Assembly (NCBI GenBank): GCA_001786575.1
Contig: MFRW01000002.1
Location: forward strand, 1 to 64,000
Length of the DNA stretch: 64,000 nt
From: Candidatus Moranbacteria bacterium RIFCSPHIGHO2_01_FULL_55_24
GTDB lineage: Bacteria > Patescibacteria > Paceibacteria > Moranbacterales > UBA1568
Direction: 5' to 3'
In this document: positions 1 to 7,638 of the stretch, piece by piece
Layout of the letters: each line of letters starts with the position of its first letter
How positions within the stretch are numbered: position 1 is the first letter of the stretch
The notes under the pieces: model-generated
The model's database searches: none
The model's input: only the letters and a program-made list of their open reading frames with translations
Told to the model about the DNA's origin: nothing
Translations under genes and position numbers: made by a program

Positions 1-62
1 TTTTCTTTCAGAAAAAGTTTTCCGTCCTGGATTTTCTTTCAGAAAAAGTTTTCCGTCCTGGA
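1..62. repeat. 31-bp tandem repeat, two copies
   Basis: Two identical 31-bp units (1-31 and 32-62) stand head to tail at the window edge. Each unit contains a small internal inverted repeat (TTTTCT-ttc-AGAAAA). The array may extend to the left of the window. No function is visible. Confidence 0.9.
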
Positions 63-343
63 ATGAAGTAAGCGAGCACGCCGGAGCGAGTGCACGTCTC
101 CCTGGAGGGTTGCTGGAGATGGGATGGAATGAGAAACGAGAGGGATGAGGAAGGTCGCTCGCCGAAGGGTTTTCGGAGAGAGACCTGGAGGGTTGCTCTG
201 GGATGGGGTTTCAAAAGAGGCTGGTGGGGAAACAGTGAAGATAAGCATTGAAAGAGACAATACTATCCACAATCTTGTCCCGTTCAGAAATGATCGGGGC
301 TTTTCTTTTATCCAAGCCATTTTTTCGGTGGATAACTTTTGTG
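63..343. other. Non-coding stretch upstream of mraZ
   Basis: No convincing gene is present on either strand; open frames here are short, low in complexity and unlike any protein I know. A 14-bp string (CCTGGAGGGTTGCT) occurs at 101-114 and again at 184-197, in each case followed by a similar GGGATGG string, so this may be a degenerate dispersed repeat. It ends at the mraZ promoter. Confidence 0.6.
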
Positions 344-372
344 TTGACGGGTGATAGGGGGTGGCATAGAAT
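344..372 (+). promoter_or_regulatory. sigma70-type promoter of the dcw cluster
   Basis: TTGACG (344-349), a 17-bp spacer and TAGAAT (367-372). Predicted transcription start is near 379, about 57 bp ahead of mraZ and just upstream of the MraZ boxes. Confidence 0.8.
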
Positions 373-392
373 GGTGAGTAGGTTAACCAAAG

Positions 393-407
393 TGGGTGGA
401 AGTGGGG
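393..407 (+). promoter_or_regulatory. MraZ-binding boxes (two TGGGN repeats)
   Basis: TGGGT (393-397) and TGGGG (403-407) are separated by exactly 5 bp, the spacing known for the E. coli MraZ operator; the sequence around them also fits the AAAGTGG-type boxes reported in mollicutes. They lie about 14 bp after the predicted transcription start, where bound MraZ could repress its own operon. Only two repeats are seen; E. coli has three. Confidence 0.75.
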
Positions 408-435
408 AATTCACACCCAAGAAGTTTTGCGCTTC

Positions 436-870
436 ATGTTTATCGGCGAATACGCACACACTATCGATCCGAAAAAGCGCCTCGCGCTTCCTTCGAAGTT
501 CCGAGGAGAACTCGGGAACAAGGTAGTGGTGACCCGTGGCTTGGATTCCTGTCTCTTCGTCTATCCGATCAAGGTATGGGAAGAGCTGGCGACCAAGCTC
601 GGGAGTTTGCCGGTCGGTGAAGCGGGGACGCGGAGCTTCATCCGCATCATGCTCGCGGGAGCGACGGATGTGGAAGTGGATAGTCAAGGGCGGATCCTTC
701 TTCCCGAATACCTGAAGAGCGACGGCGGTCTGAAGAAAGACGTGACGATTGTCGGACTGTTCAACCGTTTGGAAATATGGGACAGCGCTCGTTGGGGCCG
801 CTACAAGTCGCAAGCAGAAAAAAATACCGGAAAGATTGCAGAAGATCTCGGAAAACTCGGAATTTATTAG
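436..870 (+). CDS. mraZ: Transcriptional regulator MraZ
   Basis: MraZ is a DNA-binding regulator of the division and cell-wall cluster and acts as a ring-shaped oligomer. The 144-aa product shows the two AbrB-like halves typical of the family: an N-terminal MFIGEYxHTID stretch with a PxKFR motif, and a second copy ending in DSQGRILLPEYL. An in-frame TTG lies three codons upstream, but the family normally begins with MFIGEY, so ATG 436 was chosen. It is the first gene of the dcw fragment, 10 bp before rsmH, with a promoter and MraZ-type boxes upstream, so autoregulation is likely. Length is normal for the family. Confidence 0.95.
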   Translation: MFIGEYAHTIDPKKRLALPSKFRGELGNKVVVTRGLDSCLFVYPIKVWEELATKLGSLPVGEAGTRSFIRIMLAGATDVEVDSQGRILLPEYLKSDGGLKKDVTIVGLFNRLEIWDSARWGRYKSQAEKNTGKIAEDLGKLGIY

Positions 871-880
871 ACCTTTGACA

Positions 881-1852
881 ATGAAAGAAACGAAACGAAC
901 GCCTAGGCACGTACCAGTCTTGCTCGGAGAAGTGCTTGAGTCTCTCGCCGTCCGTCCCGGAATGACAGTGATCGATGGGACCTTCGGCGGAGGAAGCCAT
1001 GCAGAGGCGCTCTGGCGCGATACGCAGCCGGGAGGGATGCTTATCGGGTTGGATCGCGATCCGTCGGCGCTTGCACGCTTCCGCGAGGGAGCGGATGGCG
1101 AAATGCGGGAAGCTCTTGAAAAAGGAACGCTCGTACTGACTCATGCGAATTACAGCGATCTCAAAGAAGCACTCCAGCAAGCCGGGAAAGAAAAGGCGGA
1201 TGCGATCCTTGCGGATCTCGGATTCTCTTCACTCCAGATAGAAGATCCTAAACGCGGACTTTCGTTCCAAGAGGATGGGCCGCTCGATATGCGTCTCGAC
1301 CAAAGCCAAGGAGAACCAGTGAGCGTACTCGTCAATACCATGACTGAAGAAGCGCTTGCGAAGATCTTCTGGGAATATGGCGAGGAGCCGGAAGCGAAGC
1401 GCATCGCCCGAGCGATTATAGAGGCCCGGAAGCAGGAACCGATCCTTTCGACGGCCAGGCTCCGGGATGTGGTCCTCGAAGCGTATCCCAAGGGTAAGGC
1501 ACGGGGACTGAAGATCCATCCGGCTACCCGAGTGTTCCAGGGACTGCGCATCGCGGTGAATCAGGAATTCGAGCATCTGGAACAGTTCCTTCGGGAATTT
1601 CCCGAGGTTCTCTCGGAGGGCGGCAGGATCGCGGTGATCACCTTTCACTCCGGCGAGGACCGGCGGGTCAAACAGGCTTTTCAGAAGCTGGCCCAAGGCT
1701 GTATCTGTCCGAAAGGTTTCCCGATATGCCAATGCGGCCAGATACCGCAGGTGAAGATCATCACGAAGAAGCCGGTTCTCCCGAGCGAAGCTGAAACAAA
1801 GGAAAACCCACGCGCCAGGAGCGCCAAGCTCCGTGTCGCGGAAAAGTGCTAG
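881..1852 (+). CDS. rsmH: 16S rRNA (cytosine-1402-N4)-methyltransferase RsmH
   Basis: RsmH (MraW) methylates N4 of C1402 in the 16S rRNA decoding centre using SAM. The 323-aa product begins with the typical HVPVLLGEVLE stretch, followed by the SAM-binding GTFGGGSHAEA motif, the LADLGFSS motif, and near the C-terminus VITFHSGEDRRVK. A cysteine-bearing segment (CICPKGFPICQCG) near the C-terminus matches the family. An upstream in-frame start inside mraZ was rejected because it adds unrelated residues; ATG 881 sits 10 bp after the mraZ stop. Gene order mraZ-rsmH-ftsL is the standard dcw order. Confidence 0.97.
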   Translation: MKETKRTPRHVPVLLGEVLESLAVRPGMTVIDGTFGGGSHAEALWRDTQPGGMLIGLDRDPSALARFREGADGEMREALEKGTLVLTHANYSDLKEALQQAGKEKADAILADLGFSSLQIEDPKRGLSFQEDGPLDMRLDQSQGEPVSVLVNTMTEEALAKIFWEYGEEPEAKRIARAIIEARKQEPILSTARLRDVVLEAYPKGKARGLKIHPATRVFQGLRIAVNQEFEHLEQFLREFPEVLSEGGRIAVITFHSGEDRRVKQAFQKLAQGCICPKGFPICQCGQIPQVKIITKKPVLPSEAETKENPRARSAKLRVAEKC

Positions 1853-1891
1853 AAAAGTTTCTTTCAGGATCAAAACAAAAATACAATTTAT

Positions 1892-2242
1892 ATGAAGCGT
1901 CTCTCAAGACAATCTGTTCCTGTGCGGCGCGCGCCCAAAAAAGAAGAGCGCGTGATGCTTTCGGGTTCCGTGCAGACGCTGTTTCTCCTGGTCTTGATGG
2001 CGCTTTTCATCTCTGGCGGCCTCTATCTTTTCTCGGTCAACCGGAACGCTGTCCAGGGGTATCACCTGCGCAATCTGGAAAACGAAATCGATACGCTGAA
2101 GGAAGAGAATGCCGAGCTGCGGATCGCGGAAGCCGATCTGCGTTCGCTCTATCGGATCGAAGCATCGCATGAGGAGCTCCAGATGGAAAAGACGGAATCG
2201 CTTAAATATCTCGAGAAGCATGATTCAGTGGCGCTCCGCTAG
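1892..2242 (+). CDS. FtsL-like septum protein
   Basis: A 116-aa bitopic membrane protein: basic cytoplasmic N-terminus (about residues 1-24), one membrane span (about 28-47), then an extracytoplasmic coiled coil rich in Leu, Glu and Asn (about 57-108). This build and its position between rsmH and the penicillin-binding protein gene fit FtsL, which forms the FtsQLB complex that activates the septal synthase. Sequence identity in this family is always low, so the assignment rests on architecture and synteny. FtsB/DivIC-type coiled-coil proteins look alike and are the alternative. Confidence 0.7.
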   Translation: MKRLSRQSVPVRRAPKKEERVMLSGSVQTLFLLVLMALFISGGLYLFSVNRNAVQGYHLRNLENEIDTLKEENAELRIAEADLRSLYRIEASHEELQMEKTESLKYLEKHDSVALR

Positions 2243-2273
2243 CGAGAGACAGTACCCGTAATCGAAGCTGCTT

Positions 2274-4061
2274 ATGCGAAAGTGCCGGAACGGCAAAGAA
2301 GCCGCAAACCTGAAAACCAAATCCGGAAAGAGAAGGGACGGACTGCCACGGGTGACTGTGCTCGGTCTCATCTTCTTCGTAGGAGGGACGCTTATCTTCA
2401 TGCGTCTTTTTTTTCTGCAGGTCGCATCGCATGACAAGTGGGTCGCGCTTGCCGAAGACCAGCACAATGCGTTCATGGAGCTTTCTGCCGAGCGCGGCGA
2501 AGTGTTCATGAAGGACAGTGACCATGAGTATCCGCTTGCGGTGAACCGGGAATACATGACGCTCTACGTCGTGCCGAAAGATACGGAGGAGAAAGATCGG
2601 ACGGCTCTCGAGCTGGCGCCGATCGTCGGCGTCGATCCCCAGATCATCCGCGAAAAACTCAATCGTCCTGACGATCCTTTCGAGATCATCAAGAAGCGGC
2701 TTTCGGAAGAAGAGGTAACGAAGATCAAGGCACTCAATCTGAAGGGCGTGAAGTTTCTGCCAGAAAAGTATCGCTACTATCCGGCAGGAGAGCTCGCTTC
2801 GCATGTGATCGGATTCGCTTCTCTCGGCGAGAACGGAGGTACCGGCGGCTATGGTCTCGAGGCATCGCAAGACAAGATCCTGCGGGGAGAGGCGGGGGAG
2901 CTCCGCCAGGAGCGCGATGCGGCCGGCCGTTGGATCCCGCTTTCGGATCGGGATATCATCACCGCAAAGCATGGCGCCAATATCCATCTGACCCTCGATC
3001 GCGTGATCCAGTTCGAGACAGAGAAGATCATGCACAATGCAGTGGAGAAGTACGCAGCTGATCGGGCGAGCGCGATCGTGATGGACCCGAAAACCGGAAA
3101 GATCCTCGCGATGGCGTCCTCGCCGCAGTTCGATCCGAACAATTACAGCAAAGTCGAGGACTACTCCGTTTTCCTGAATCCGGTTTTGAGTCTCGCGTAT
3201 GAGCCGGGATCGATCATGAAGCCGATCACGATGGCGATCGGTCTGGAAGAGGGGAAAGTATCGCCCAATAGCGAGTACGTAGATACCGGCGTCGTGTCTA
3301 TCTCCGGGTATAATATCCACAATGCGGATGAGAAAGTCTATGGCAGGAGCACGATGACGAAAGTCCTTGATGAGTCGATAAATACCGGCGTCATCCATGT
3401 GGAGAAGCTCGTCGGGAACGCGACCTACCGCGACTACATGAAGCGTTTCGGGTTCGGCGAGAAGACAGGATTGGAATTGCCAGCCGAGCTTCCGGGAAAC
3501 ACGAAGAATCTCGACAAGACGCGCTCGGATATCCAATTCTATACCGCTTCCTTCGGGCAGGGTGTCACGACGACGCCGCTCCAGATGATTTCCGCCTATG
3601 CTGCCATGGCCAATGGCGGGTCTCTCATGCGGCCCCAGATCATCGAGCGTATCGAATATGCGGATGGCAAAGTGGAGGAGCGAAAGCCGGAGAAGATCCG
3701 ACAGGTGCTTTCCGAACAGACGAGCAAGGATATCGGGCAGATGCTCCGGAGTGTGGTCGTGAACGGGCACGGAAAGCGGGCTGATGTCCCGGGCTATCTC
3801 GTCGGCGGCAAGACCGGCACGGCGCAGGTGGCGAAAGGAAACGCGAAGGGTTATGAGGAGGGCATTTCGATCGGTTCGTTCGTCGGATATGCGCCTATCA
3901 ATGACCCGCAATTCGTCGTCCTGGTGAAACTCGACAATCCGAAAAACGTGGAATGGGCGGAATCGAGCGCCGCGCCTGCTTTCGGTGAAATTATGCGTTT
4001 TCTTCTGGAATATGCGAAGATTAAGCCGACAGAAACTCAAGAAAAGGCAACAACGCCGTAA
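2274..4061 (+). CDS. ftsI: Septal penicillin-binding protein (FtsI/PBP2-type transpeptidase)
   Basis: A class B penicillin-binding protein that cross-links peptidoglycan, probably at the septum. The 595-aa product has one N-terminal membrane anchor (about residues 26-50), a PBP dimerisation domain, and a transpeptidase domain with all three active-site motifs: S313-x-x-K316 (nucleophile Ser313), S368-I-N370, and K513-T-G515. No PASTA domains are seen. It follows the FtsL-like gene by 31 bp and precedes murF by 12 bp, as in a dcw operon from which murE is missing. The name ftsI rather than an elongation PBP is based on context. Confidence 0.93.
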   Translation: MRKCRNGKEAANLKTKSGKRRDGLPRVTVLGLIFFVGGTLIFMRLFFLQVASHDKWVALAEDQHNAFMELSAERGEVFMKDSDHEYPLAVNREYMTLYVVPKDTEEKDRTALELAPIVGVDPQIIREKLNRPDDPFEIIKKRLSEEEVTKIKALNLKGVKFLPEKYRYYPAGELASHVIGFASLGENGGTGGYGLEASQDKILRGEAGELRQERDAAGRWIPLSDRDIITAKHGANIHLTLDRVIQFETEKIMHNAVEKYAADRASAIVMDPKTGKILAMASSPQFDPNNYSKVEDYSVFLNPVLSLAYEPGSIMKPITMAIGLEEGKVSPNSEYVDTGVVSISGYNIHNADEKVYGRSTMTKVLDESINTGVIHVEKLVGNATYRDYMKRFGFGEKTGLELPAELPGNTKNLDKTRSDIQFYTASFGQGVTTTPLQMISAYAAMANGGSLMRPQIIERIEYADGKVEERKPEKIRQVLSEQTSKDIGQMLRSVVVNGHGKRADVPGYLVGGKTGTAQVAKGNAKGYEEGISIGSFVGYAPINDPQFVVLVKLDNPKNVEWAESSAAPAFGEIMRFLLEYAKIKPTETQEKATTP

Positions 4062-4073
4062 AGACCCTCTTTT

Positions 4074-5399
4074 ATGCATTTTTCCAAACGCACTTTCCTC
4101 GAAGTCCTGCTCCGCCTGATGGCGCGTGCGGTGCTTGCGAAATATCATCCGATCATCGTCGGCGTCACGGGCTCTGTGGGCAAGAGCTCTGCCAAAGAGG
4201 CGATCGCGCTTGTTCTGGCTCATTCGTACCGCGTACGCAAAAGCGAAGGGAATTACAATAATGAGATCGGCATCCCGCTCACGATTCTCGGAGAGAAGAG
4301 CGGCGGCCGTTCGCTCATCCGCTGGGCGCTCATCCTCTTCCGTTTTATCGGGACATTGGTCCTGCCGCGGCGCTACCCGGAAGTCCTGGTCCTCGAGATG
4401 GGCATCGACCATCCGGGAGATATGGATTACCTCCTTTCTTTCGTCCCGGTGAACATCGGGGTGGCCACGCATATATCGGGAAGCCACATGGCGTACTTCG
4501 GATCCATCGCGAATATCGCGCGGGAGAAGGGCCGGCTGATCGCCAAGCTTCCCGAAGACGGGTTCGCGATCCTGAATGCCGATGACAAGCGCATCCTGAA
4601 GATGGCGGAGCGCACGCGCGCGAAAATCATCACGTACGGGTTCAGCGAGGGAGCGGATCTGCGAGCCGATAACCTTCTCTTTTACGGAGATGCGCGCCGC
4701 GCCGACGGATACAGCCTGAAACTGAACCATTCGGGGAAGACGATCCCGCTGCGTCTGCCTTCCATCATCGCGCGCCATCATATCCCGGCTGCACTGGCTG
4801 GCGCGGCAGTCGGCATCGCGCTCAAGATGAATCTCGTCGAGATCGCTTCCGCGCTCGAGAACTTCGAACCGCTTCCGGGACGCCTCTCGCTCTTCCCGGG
4901 TCGGAACGACACGGTCCTGCTCGACGATACGTATAATGCTTCTCCGGCTTCGACGCGCGCCGCTCTCCAGGTACTCCAAGAGATGAGCGCCCCGCGCAAG
5001 CTGGCGGTGCTCGGCGATATGCTTGAACTGGGGCCGGATTCCGATAACGAACATGCTGCTCTCGCTCCGGATATCATGCATGCCGGAGTACATATGCTCG
5101 TGCTTGTCGGGAAGCATATGCGCGCTCTTCATGATGCGCTTCTCGAAGAAGGTTTCGCGAGGAAGCAGCTTCTGTGGCTCCCTGATCCGTATGCCGCGAT
5201 AGAAGCGATGCAGCAGATCATCCGGCCCGGCGATCTCATCCTCATCAAGGGATCCCAAGGCCTTCGCATGGAATTCATCGTGGAGCAGCTTCTCCGCGAG
5301 CCCGGCATAGCGCCGGAACGGCTCTGCCGCCAGTCCGCGGCCTGGAAGAACAAGCGCTTCGCGCCGCCGGAGGAGTGGACGGAGGAACTGAAGATCTAA
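4074..5399 (+). CDS. murF: UDP-MurNAc-tripeptide:D-Ala-D-Ala ligase-like protein (MurF-type)
   Basis: Mur ligases add amino acids to the peptidoglycan precursor with ATP; MurF adds D-Ala-D-Ala. The 441-aa product has the ATP loop GVTGSVGKSS (residues 30-39), the KSEGNYNNEIG substrate motif, a central NADD segment, the LDDTYNASPAS motif opening the C-terminal domain, and a late KGSQGLRME motif typical of MurF. Odd points: the P-loop lies near residue 33, whereas MurF usually has about 100 residues before it, so the N-terminal UDP-binding domain looks absent or replaced; and the usual GKTT is GKSS. It is the last gene of the dcw fragment. MurF is the best fit, but another Mur-ligase-family role is possible. 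Confidence 0.83.
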   Translation: MHFSKRTFLEVLLRLMARAVLAKYHPIIVGVTGSVGKSSAKEAIALVLAHSYRVRKSEGNYNNEIGIPLTILGEKSGGRSLIRWALILFRFIGTLVLPRRYPEVLVLEMGIDHPGDMDYLLSFVPVNIGVATHISGSHMAYFGSIANIAREKGRLIAKLPEDGFAILNADDKRILKMAERTRAKIITYGFSEGADLRADNLLFYGDARRADGYSLKLNHSGKTIPLRLPSIIARHHIPAALAGAAVGIALKMNLVEIASALENFEPLPGRLSLFPGRNDTVLLDDTYNASPASTRAALQVLQEMSAPRKLAVLGDMLELGPDSDNEHAALAPDIMHAGVHMLVLVGKHMRALHDALLEEGFARKQLLWLPDPYAAIEAMQQIIRPGDLILIKGSQGLRMEFIVEQLLREPGIAPERLCRQSAAWKNKRFAPPEEWTEELKI

Positions 5400-5445
5400 C
5401 CGGGAAAGATTCCTCTTGAAAGTTTTTTTGAGCGAGCAGAATATC

Positions 5446-5474
5446 TTGCACGCCTCCTAGAATCAGAGTATTAT
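5446..5474 (+). promoter_or_regulatory. sigma70-type promoter of khpA
   Basis: TTGCAC (5446-5451), a 17-bp spacer and TATTAT (5469-5474). Predicted start is near 5481, leaving a leader of about 58 nt before khpA. It lies in the 139-bp gap after murF, so khpA is probably transcribed separately. Confidence 0.7.
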
Positions 5475-5538
5475 GGAAGCGTGAAGAGAGCGCCCGAGGC
5501 CCTTTTCCGTAAATCAGATAATCCGTACTACAAGTCGT

Positions 5539-5907
5539 ATGACTGACAGCGTAAACAGCGTAAAGGACAGGGAGTTTATCGAGTACGTTGTGAAGATGCT
5601 CGTAGACAACCCCGAAGATGTGAAGGTGGAACGCAAGATCGATGAGATGGGAGTACTTATTACTCTGGACGTAAATCCGAAAGACATGGGCATGGTCATC
5701 GGCCGTGAAGGCATGACCGCCAAGGCGCTCCGCACGCTTCTCCGCGTGATCGGCGCCCGAAACAACGCCCGCGTCAACCTGAAAATCAATGAACCGGAAG
5801 GCAGCGAGCGCCCGCCGCGAGAGCCGCGTGAAACGCATACGCAGACGGAATCCCAGCCGGCAGAAAAGCGCAGTCTCGATGATGTCATGAACGATATTCA
5901 GATCTGA
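5539..5907 (+). CDS. khpA: KH-domain RNA-binding protein (KhpA-like)
   Basis: A 122-aa protein with one type II KH domain: the GxxG RNA-contact loop appears as VIGREGMTAK, near residues 53-62, followed by the helix that in KhpA carries LRTLLR. KhpA (YlqC) family proteins bind RNA and, with KhpB/Jag, affect cell length and envelope synthesis in Firmicutes. The family is usually about 75-80 aa; here a charged, low-complexity tail of about 40 residues (rich in Pro, Arg, Glu, Thr) follows the domain. The gene is monocistronic, with its own promoter and terminator. The start was taken at ATG 5539, the only ATG ahead of the domain. Confidence 0.87.
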   Translation: MTDSVNSVKDREFIEYVVKMLVDNPEDVKVERKIDEMGVLITLDVNPKDMGMVIGREGMTAKALRTLLRVIGARNNARVNLKINEPEGSERPPREPRETHTQTESQPAEKRSLDDVMNDIQI

Positions 5908-5926
5908 AGCCTTCGCTTCCGATAAG

Positions 5927-5949
5927 CCGCTTCTCCGGAGGCGGTTTTT
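5927..5949 (+). terminator. Rho-independent terminator after khpA
   Basis: CCGCTTC-tccg-GAGGCGG hairpin (5927-5944) with one T-G pair, followed by TTTTT (5945-5949). The T-run overlaps the -35 of the next promoter. Confidence 0.8.
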
Positions 5950-5976
5950 GCTTCCGTACAGGCGAGAATGTATATA
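5948..5976 (+). promoter_or_regulatory. Probable promoter of the rml operon
   Basis: TTGCTT (5948-5953), a 17-bp spacer and TATATA (5971-5976). The -35 begins within the T-run of the khpA terminator. Predicted start is near 5983, about 22 bp before rmlC. Confidence 0.6.
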
Positions 5977-6004
5977 TACTGTGAGAGTAAAGAACATCTG
6001 CGAT

Positions 6005-6559
6005 ATGCAAGTGAAAAAGACGGACATAGATGGATTGCTCATCATCGAGCCGGATGTCTTCGAGGATGACCGCGGCTTTTTCTTGGAGAGCTACAATGCT
6101 TCGCGGTATCGGGAAGCCGGTATCGGAGCGGTCTTCGTCCAAGATAATCTTTCCCAGTCCAAAAAAGGCGTGCTGCGAGGACTGCATTACCAGGCCCCGC
6201 CTTTCAGCCAGGGGAAGCTTATCCAGGTGCTCCGGGGAAGCGTCCTGGATGTGGCGGTCGATATCCGTTTCGGCGCGCCGACTTTCGGCAAGCATGTAGC
6301 CGTGGAGCTTTCGGCGGAGAACAAGAAACAGCTCTGGATTCCGGAAGGCTTCGCGCACGGCTTCCTGACGCTCGAGGACGATACGCTTTTCTCTTACAAG
6401 TGTACGAATACCTATTCCAAGGAGCATGACCGCGGCGTACGCTGGAACGACCCGAGTCTGGCTATCGAGTGGGGAGTCGAGAATCCGTCAGTGTCGGAGA
6501 AGGATGCGGTGCAGCCGCTCTTCTCGGATATCCCGGAAGAATTTACGTATAACGCATAA
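6005..6559 (+). CDS. rmlC: dTDP-4-dehydrorhamnose 3,5-epimerase
   Basis: Third enzyme of dTDP-L-rhamnose synthesis; it epimerises C3 and C5 of dTDP-4-keto-6-deoxyglucose. The 184-aa cupin shows the family signatures: FEDDRGFFLESYN near the start, QDNLSQSKKGVLRGLHYQ with the catalytic His of RGLHYQ, LDVAVDIRxGAPTFG, the WIPEGFAHGF motif and a C-terminal WNDP. ATG 6005 was chosen because the family starts with a short strand just before the IDGLLIIEPDVF stretch; a TTG frame extension upstream lies in the promoter. rmlB starts 3 bp after the stop. Length is typical. Confidence 0.96.
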   Translation: MQVKKTDIDGLLIIEPDVFEDDRGFFLESYNASRYREAGIGAVFVQDNLSQSKKGVLRGLHYQAPPFSQGKLIQVLRGSVLDVAVDIRFGAPTFGKHVAVELSAENKKQLWIPEGFAHGFLTLEDDTLFSYKCTNTYSKEHDRGVRWNDPSLAIEWGVENPSVSEKDAVQPLFSDIPEEFTYNA

Positions 6560-6562
6560 GCT

Positions 6563-7567
6563 ATGAAACTCTTAGTCACCGGAGGCGCAGGTTTTATCGG
6601 TTCGAATTTCATCCTCCATATCCTGAAGACCTATCCGGAATATCAGGTAACCAATCTGGATCTCCTGACCTACGCGGGGAACCTGGAAAATCTCGCGTCT
6701 CTGGAAAACGACAGCCGGTATCGGTTCGTCAAAGGCGACATCGCCGACCGCGACCTGGTAGACGGACTGGTCGCTTCGTGCGATGCGGTCGTCCACTTCG
6801 CAGCGGAATCGCATGTGGACCGCTCGATCATGAACCCGAATATTTTCGTAGAAACCAATGTCTTGGGCACCCAGGTTCTTCTGGACGCGGCCAAGAAGCA
6901 CGGGAAGCGCTTCCATCATATCTCGACTGACGAAGTATTCGGCTCGCTCGGTCCGGACGACCGGGCTTTCTCGGAGAGTACGCCGTATGATCCGCGCAGC
7001 CCCTATAGCGCTTCGAAGGCCGGAGCAGATCATCTGGTAAGAGCGTATTTCCATACGTACGGTCTTCCGGTAACGATTTCCAACTGTTCCAACAACTACG
7101 GACCATACCATTTTCCCGAGAAACTCATCCCGCTCGTCATCACCAACCTCCTGGAAGGAAAGACCGCGCCGGTCTACGGAGATGGCCGACAGGTGCGCGA
7201 TTGGCTCCATGTCGAGGATCATTGCCGGGCGATCGACCGCATCCTCCATGATGGCCGCCTGGGCGAAACATACTGCATCGGCGGCGACGGCGAACGCGAG
7301 AATATCTGGATCGTGAAAAAGATCATCGAGATCCTCGGGGAGGGAGAGGACGTCATAGAGTATGTGGAGGATCGTCCGGGACATGACCGCCGCTACGCGA
7401 TCGACCACAAGAAAATCACCGAAGAGCTCGGCTGGCAGCCGCAAGTCAGACTGGAATCCGGCCTGGAAGCCACGGTCCGCTGGTACCAGGAAAACCAAGA
7501 CTGGTGGAAACGGGTCAAGAGCGGAGCGTACCAGGAGTACTACGAAAAACAGTATCAGAAGCGCTAA
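6563..7567 (+). CDS. rmlB: dTDP-glucose 4,6-dehydratase
   Basis: Second enzyme of dTDP-L-rhamnose synthesis, an extended short-chain dehydrogenase converting dTDP-glucose to the 4-keto-6-deoxy sugar. The 334-aa product has the NAD-binding GGAGFIGS (residues 7-14), the active-site T122-D123-E124 triad, and the catalytic Y148-x-x-x-K152 pair. Length is normal. It is tightly linked to rmlC (3-bp gap). A hairpin with a T-run separates it from rmlD, so downstream expression may be partly independent. Confidence 0.97.
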   Translation: MKLLVTGGAGFIGSNFILHILKTYPEYQVTNLDLLTYAGNLENLASLENDSRYRFVKGDIADRDLVDGLVASCDAVVHFAAESHVDRSIMNPNIFVETNVLGTQVLLDAAKKHGKRFHHISTDEVFGSLGPDDRAFSESTPYDPRSPYSASKAGADHLVRAYFHTYGLPVTISNCSNNYGPYHFPEKLIPLVITNLLEGKTAPVYGDGRQVRDWLHVEDHCRAIDRILHDGRLGETYCIGGDGERENIWIVKKIIEILGEGEDVIEYVEDRPGHDRRYAIDHKKITEELGWQPQVRLESGLEATVRWYQENQDWWKRVKSGAYQEYYEKQYQKR

Positions 7568-7595
7568 AATCCCTTTTTTGAAGGGTTTTCGGATA

Positions 7596-7604
7596 TGCTA
7601 TACT
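7596..7604 (+). promoter_or_regulatory. Extended -10 promoter before rmlD
   Basis: TGCTATACT: extended TG at 7596-7597 and -10 TATACT at 7599-7604. A weak -35 (TTGAAG, 7578-7583) is poorly spaced. Predicted start near 7611 lies inside the left arm of the following hairpin. Confidence 0.6.
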
Positions 7605-7636
7605 ACAGGAAACAGTAATCGTTTCCTGTAGTTTTT
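7603..7636 (+). terminator. Perfect 11-bp hairpin with T-run ending 2 bp before rmlD
   Basis: CTACAGGAAAC (7603-7613), a 7-nt loop, and GTTTCCTGTAG (7621-7631), then TTTTT (7632-7636). Transcripts coming from rmlB would form it; those starting at the overlapping promoter would lack most of the left arm. A smaller CCCTT/AAGGG hairpin lies just upstream (7571-7585). Confidence 0.75.
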
Positions 7637-7638
7637 GT

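Noticed and set aside
39..354. Short open frames on both strands in the first 350 bp
   Set aside because: Low complexity, repeats reflected in the translation, and no start signals.
2202..5258. A 1018-codon open frame on the minus strand opposite ftsI and murF
   Set aside because: It lies fully antisense to two clearly conserved genes, and its protein is rich in Arg, His and Asp, as expected for a mirror frame of high-GC coding DNA.
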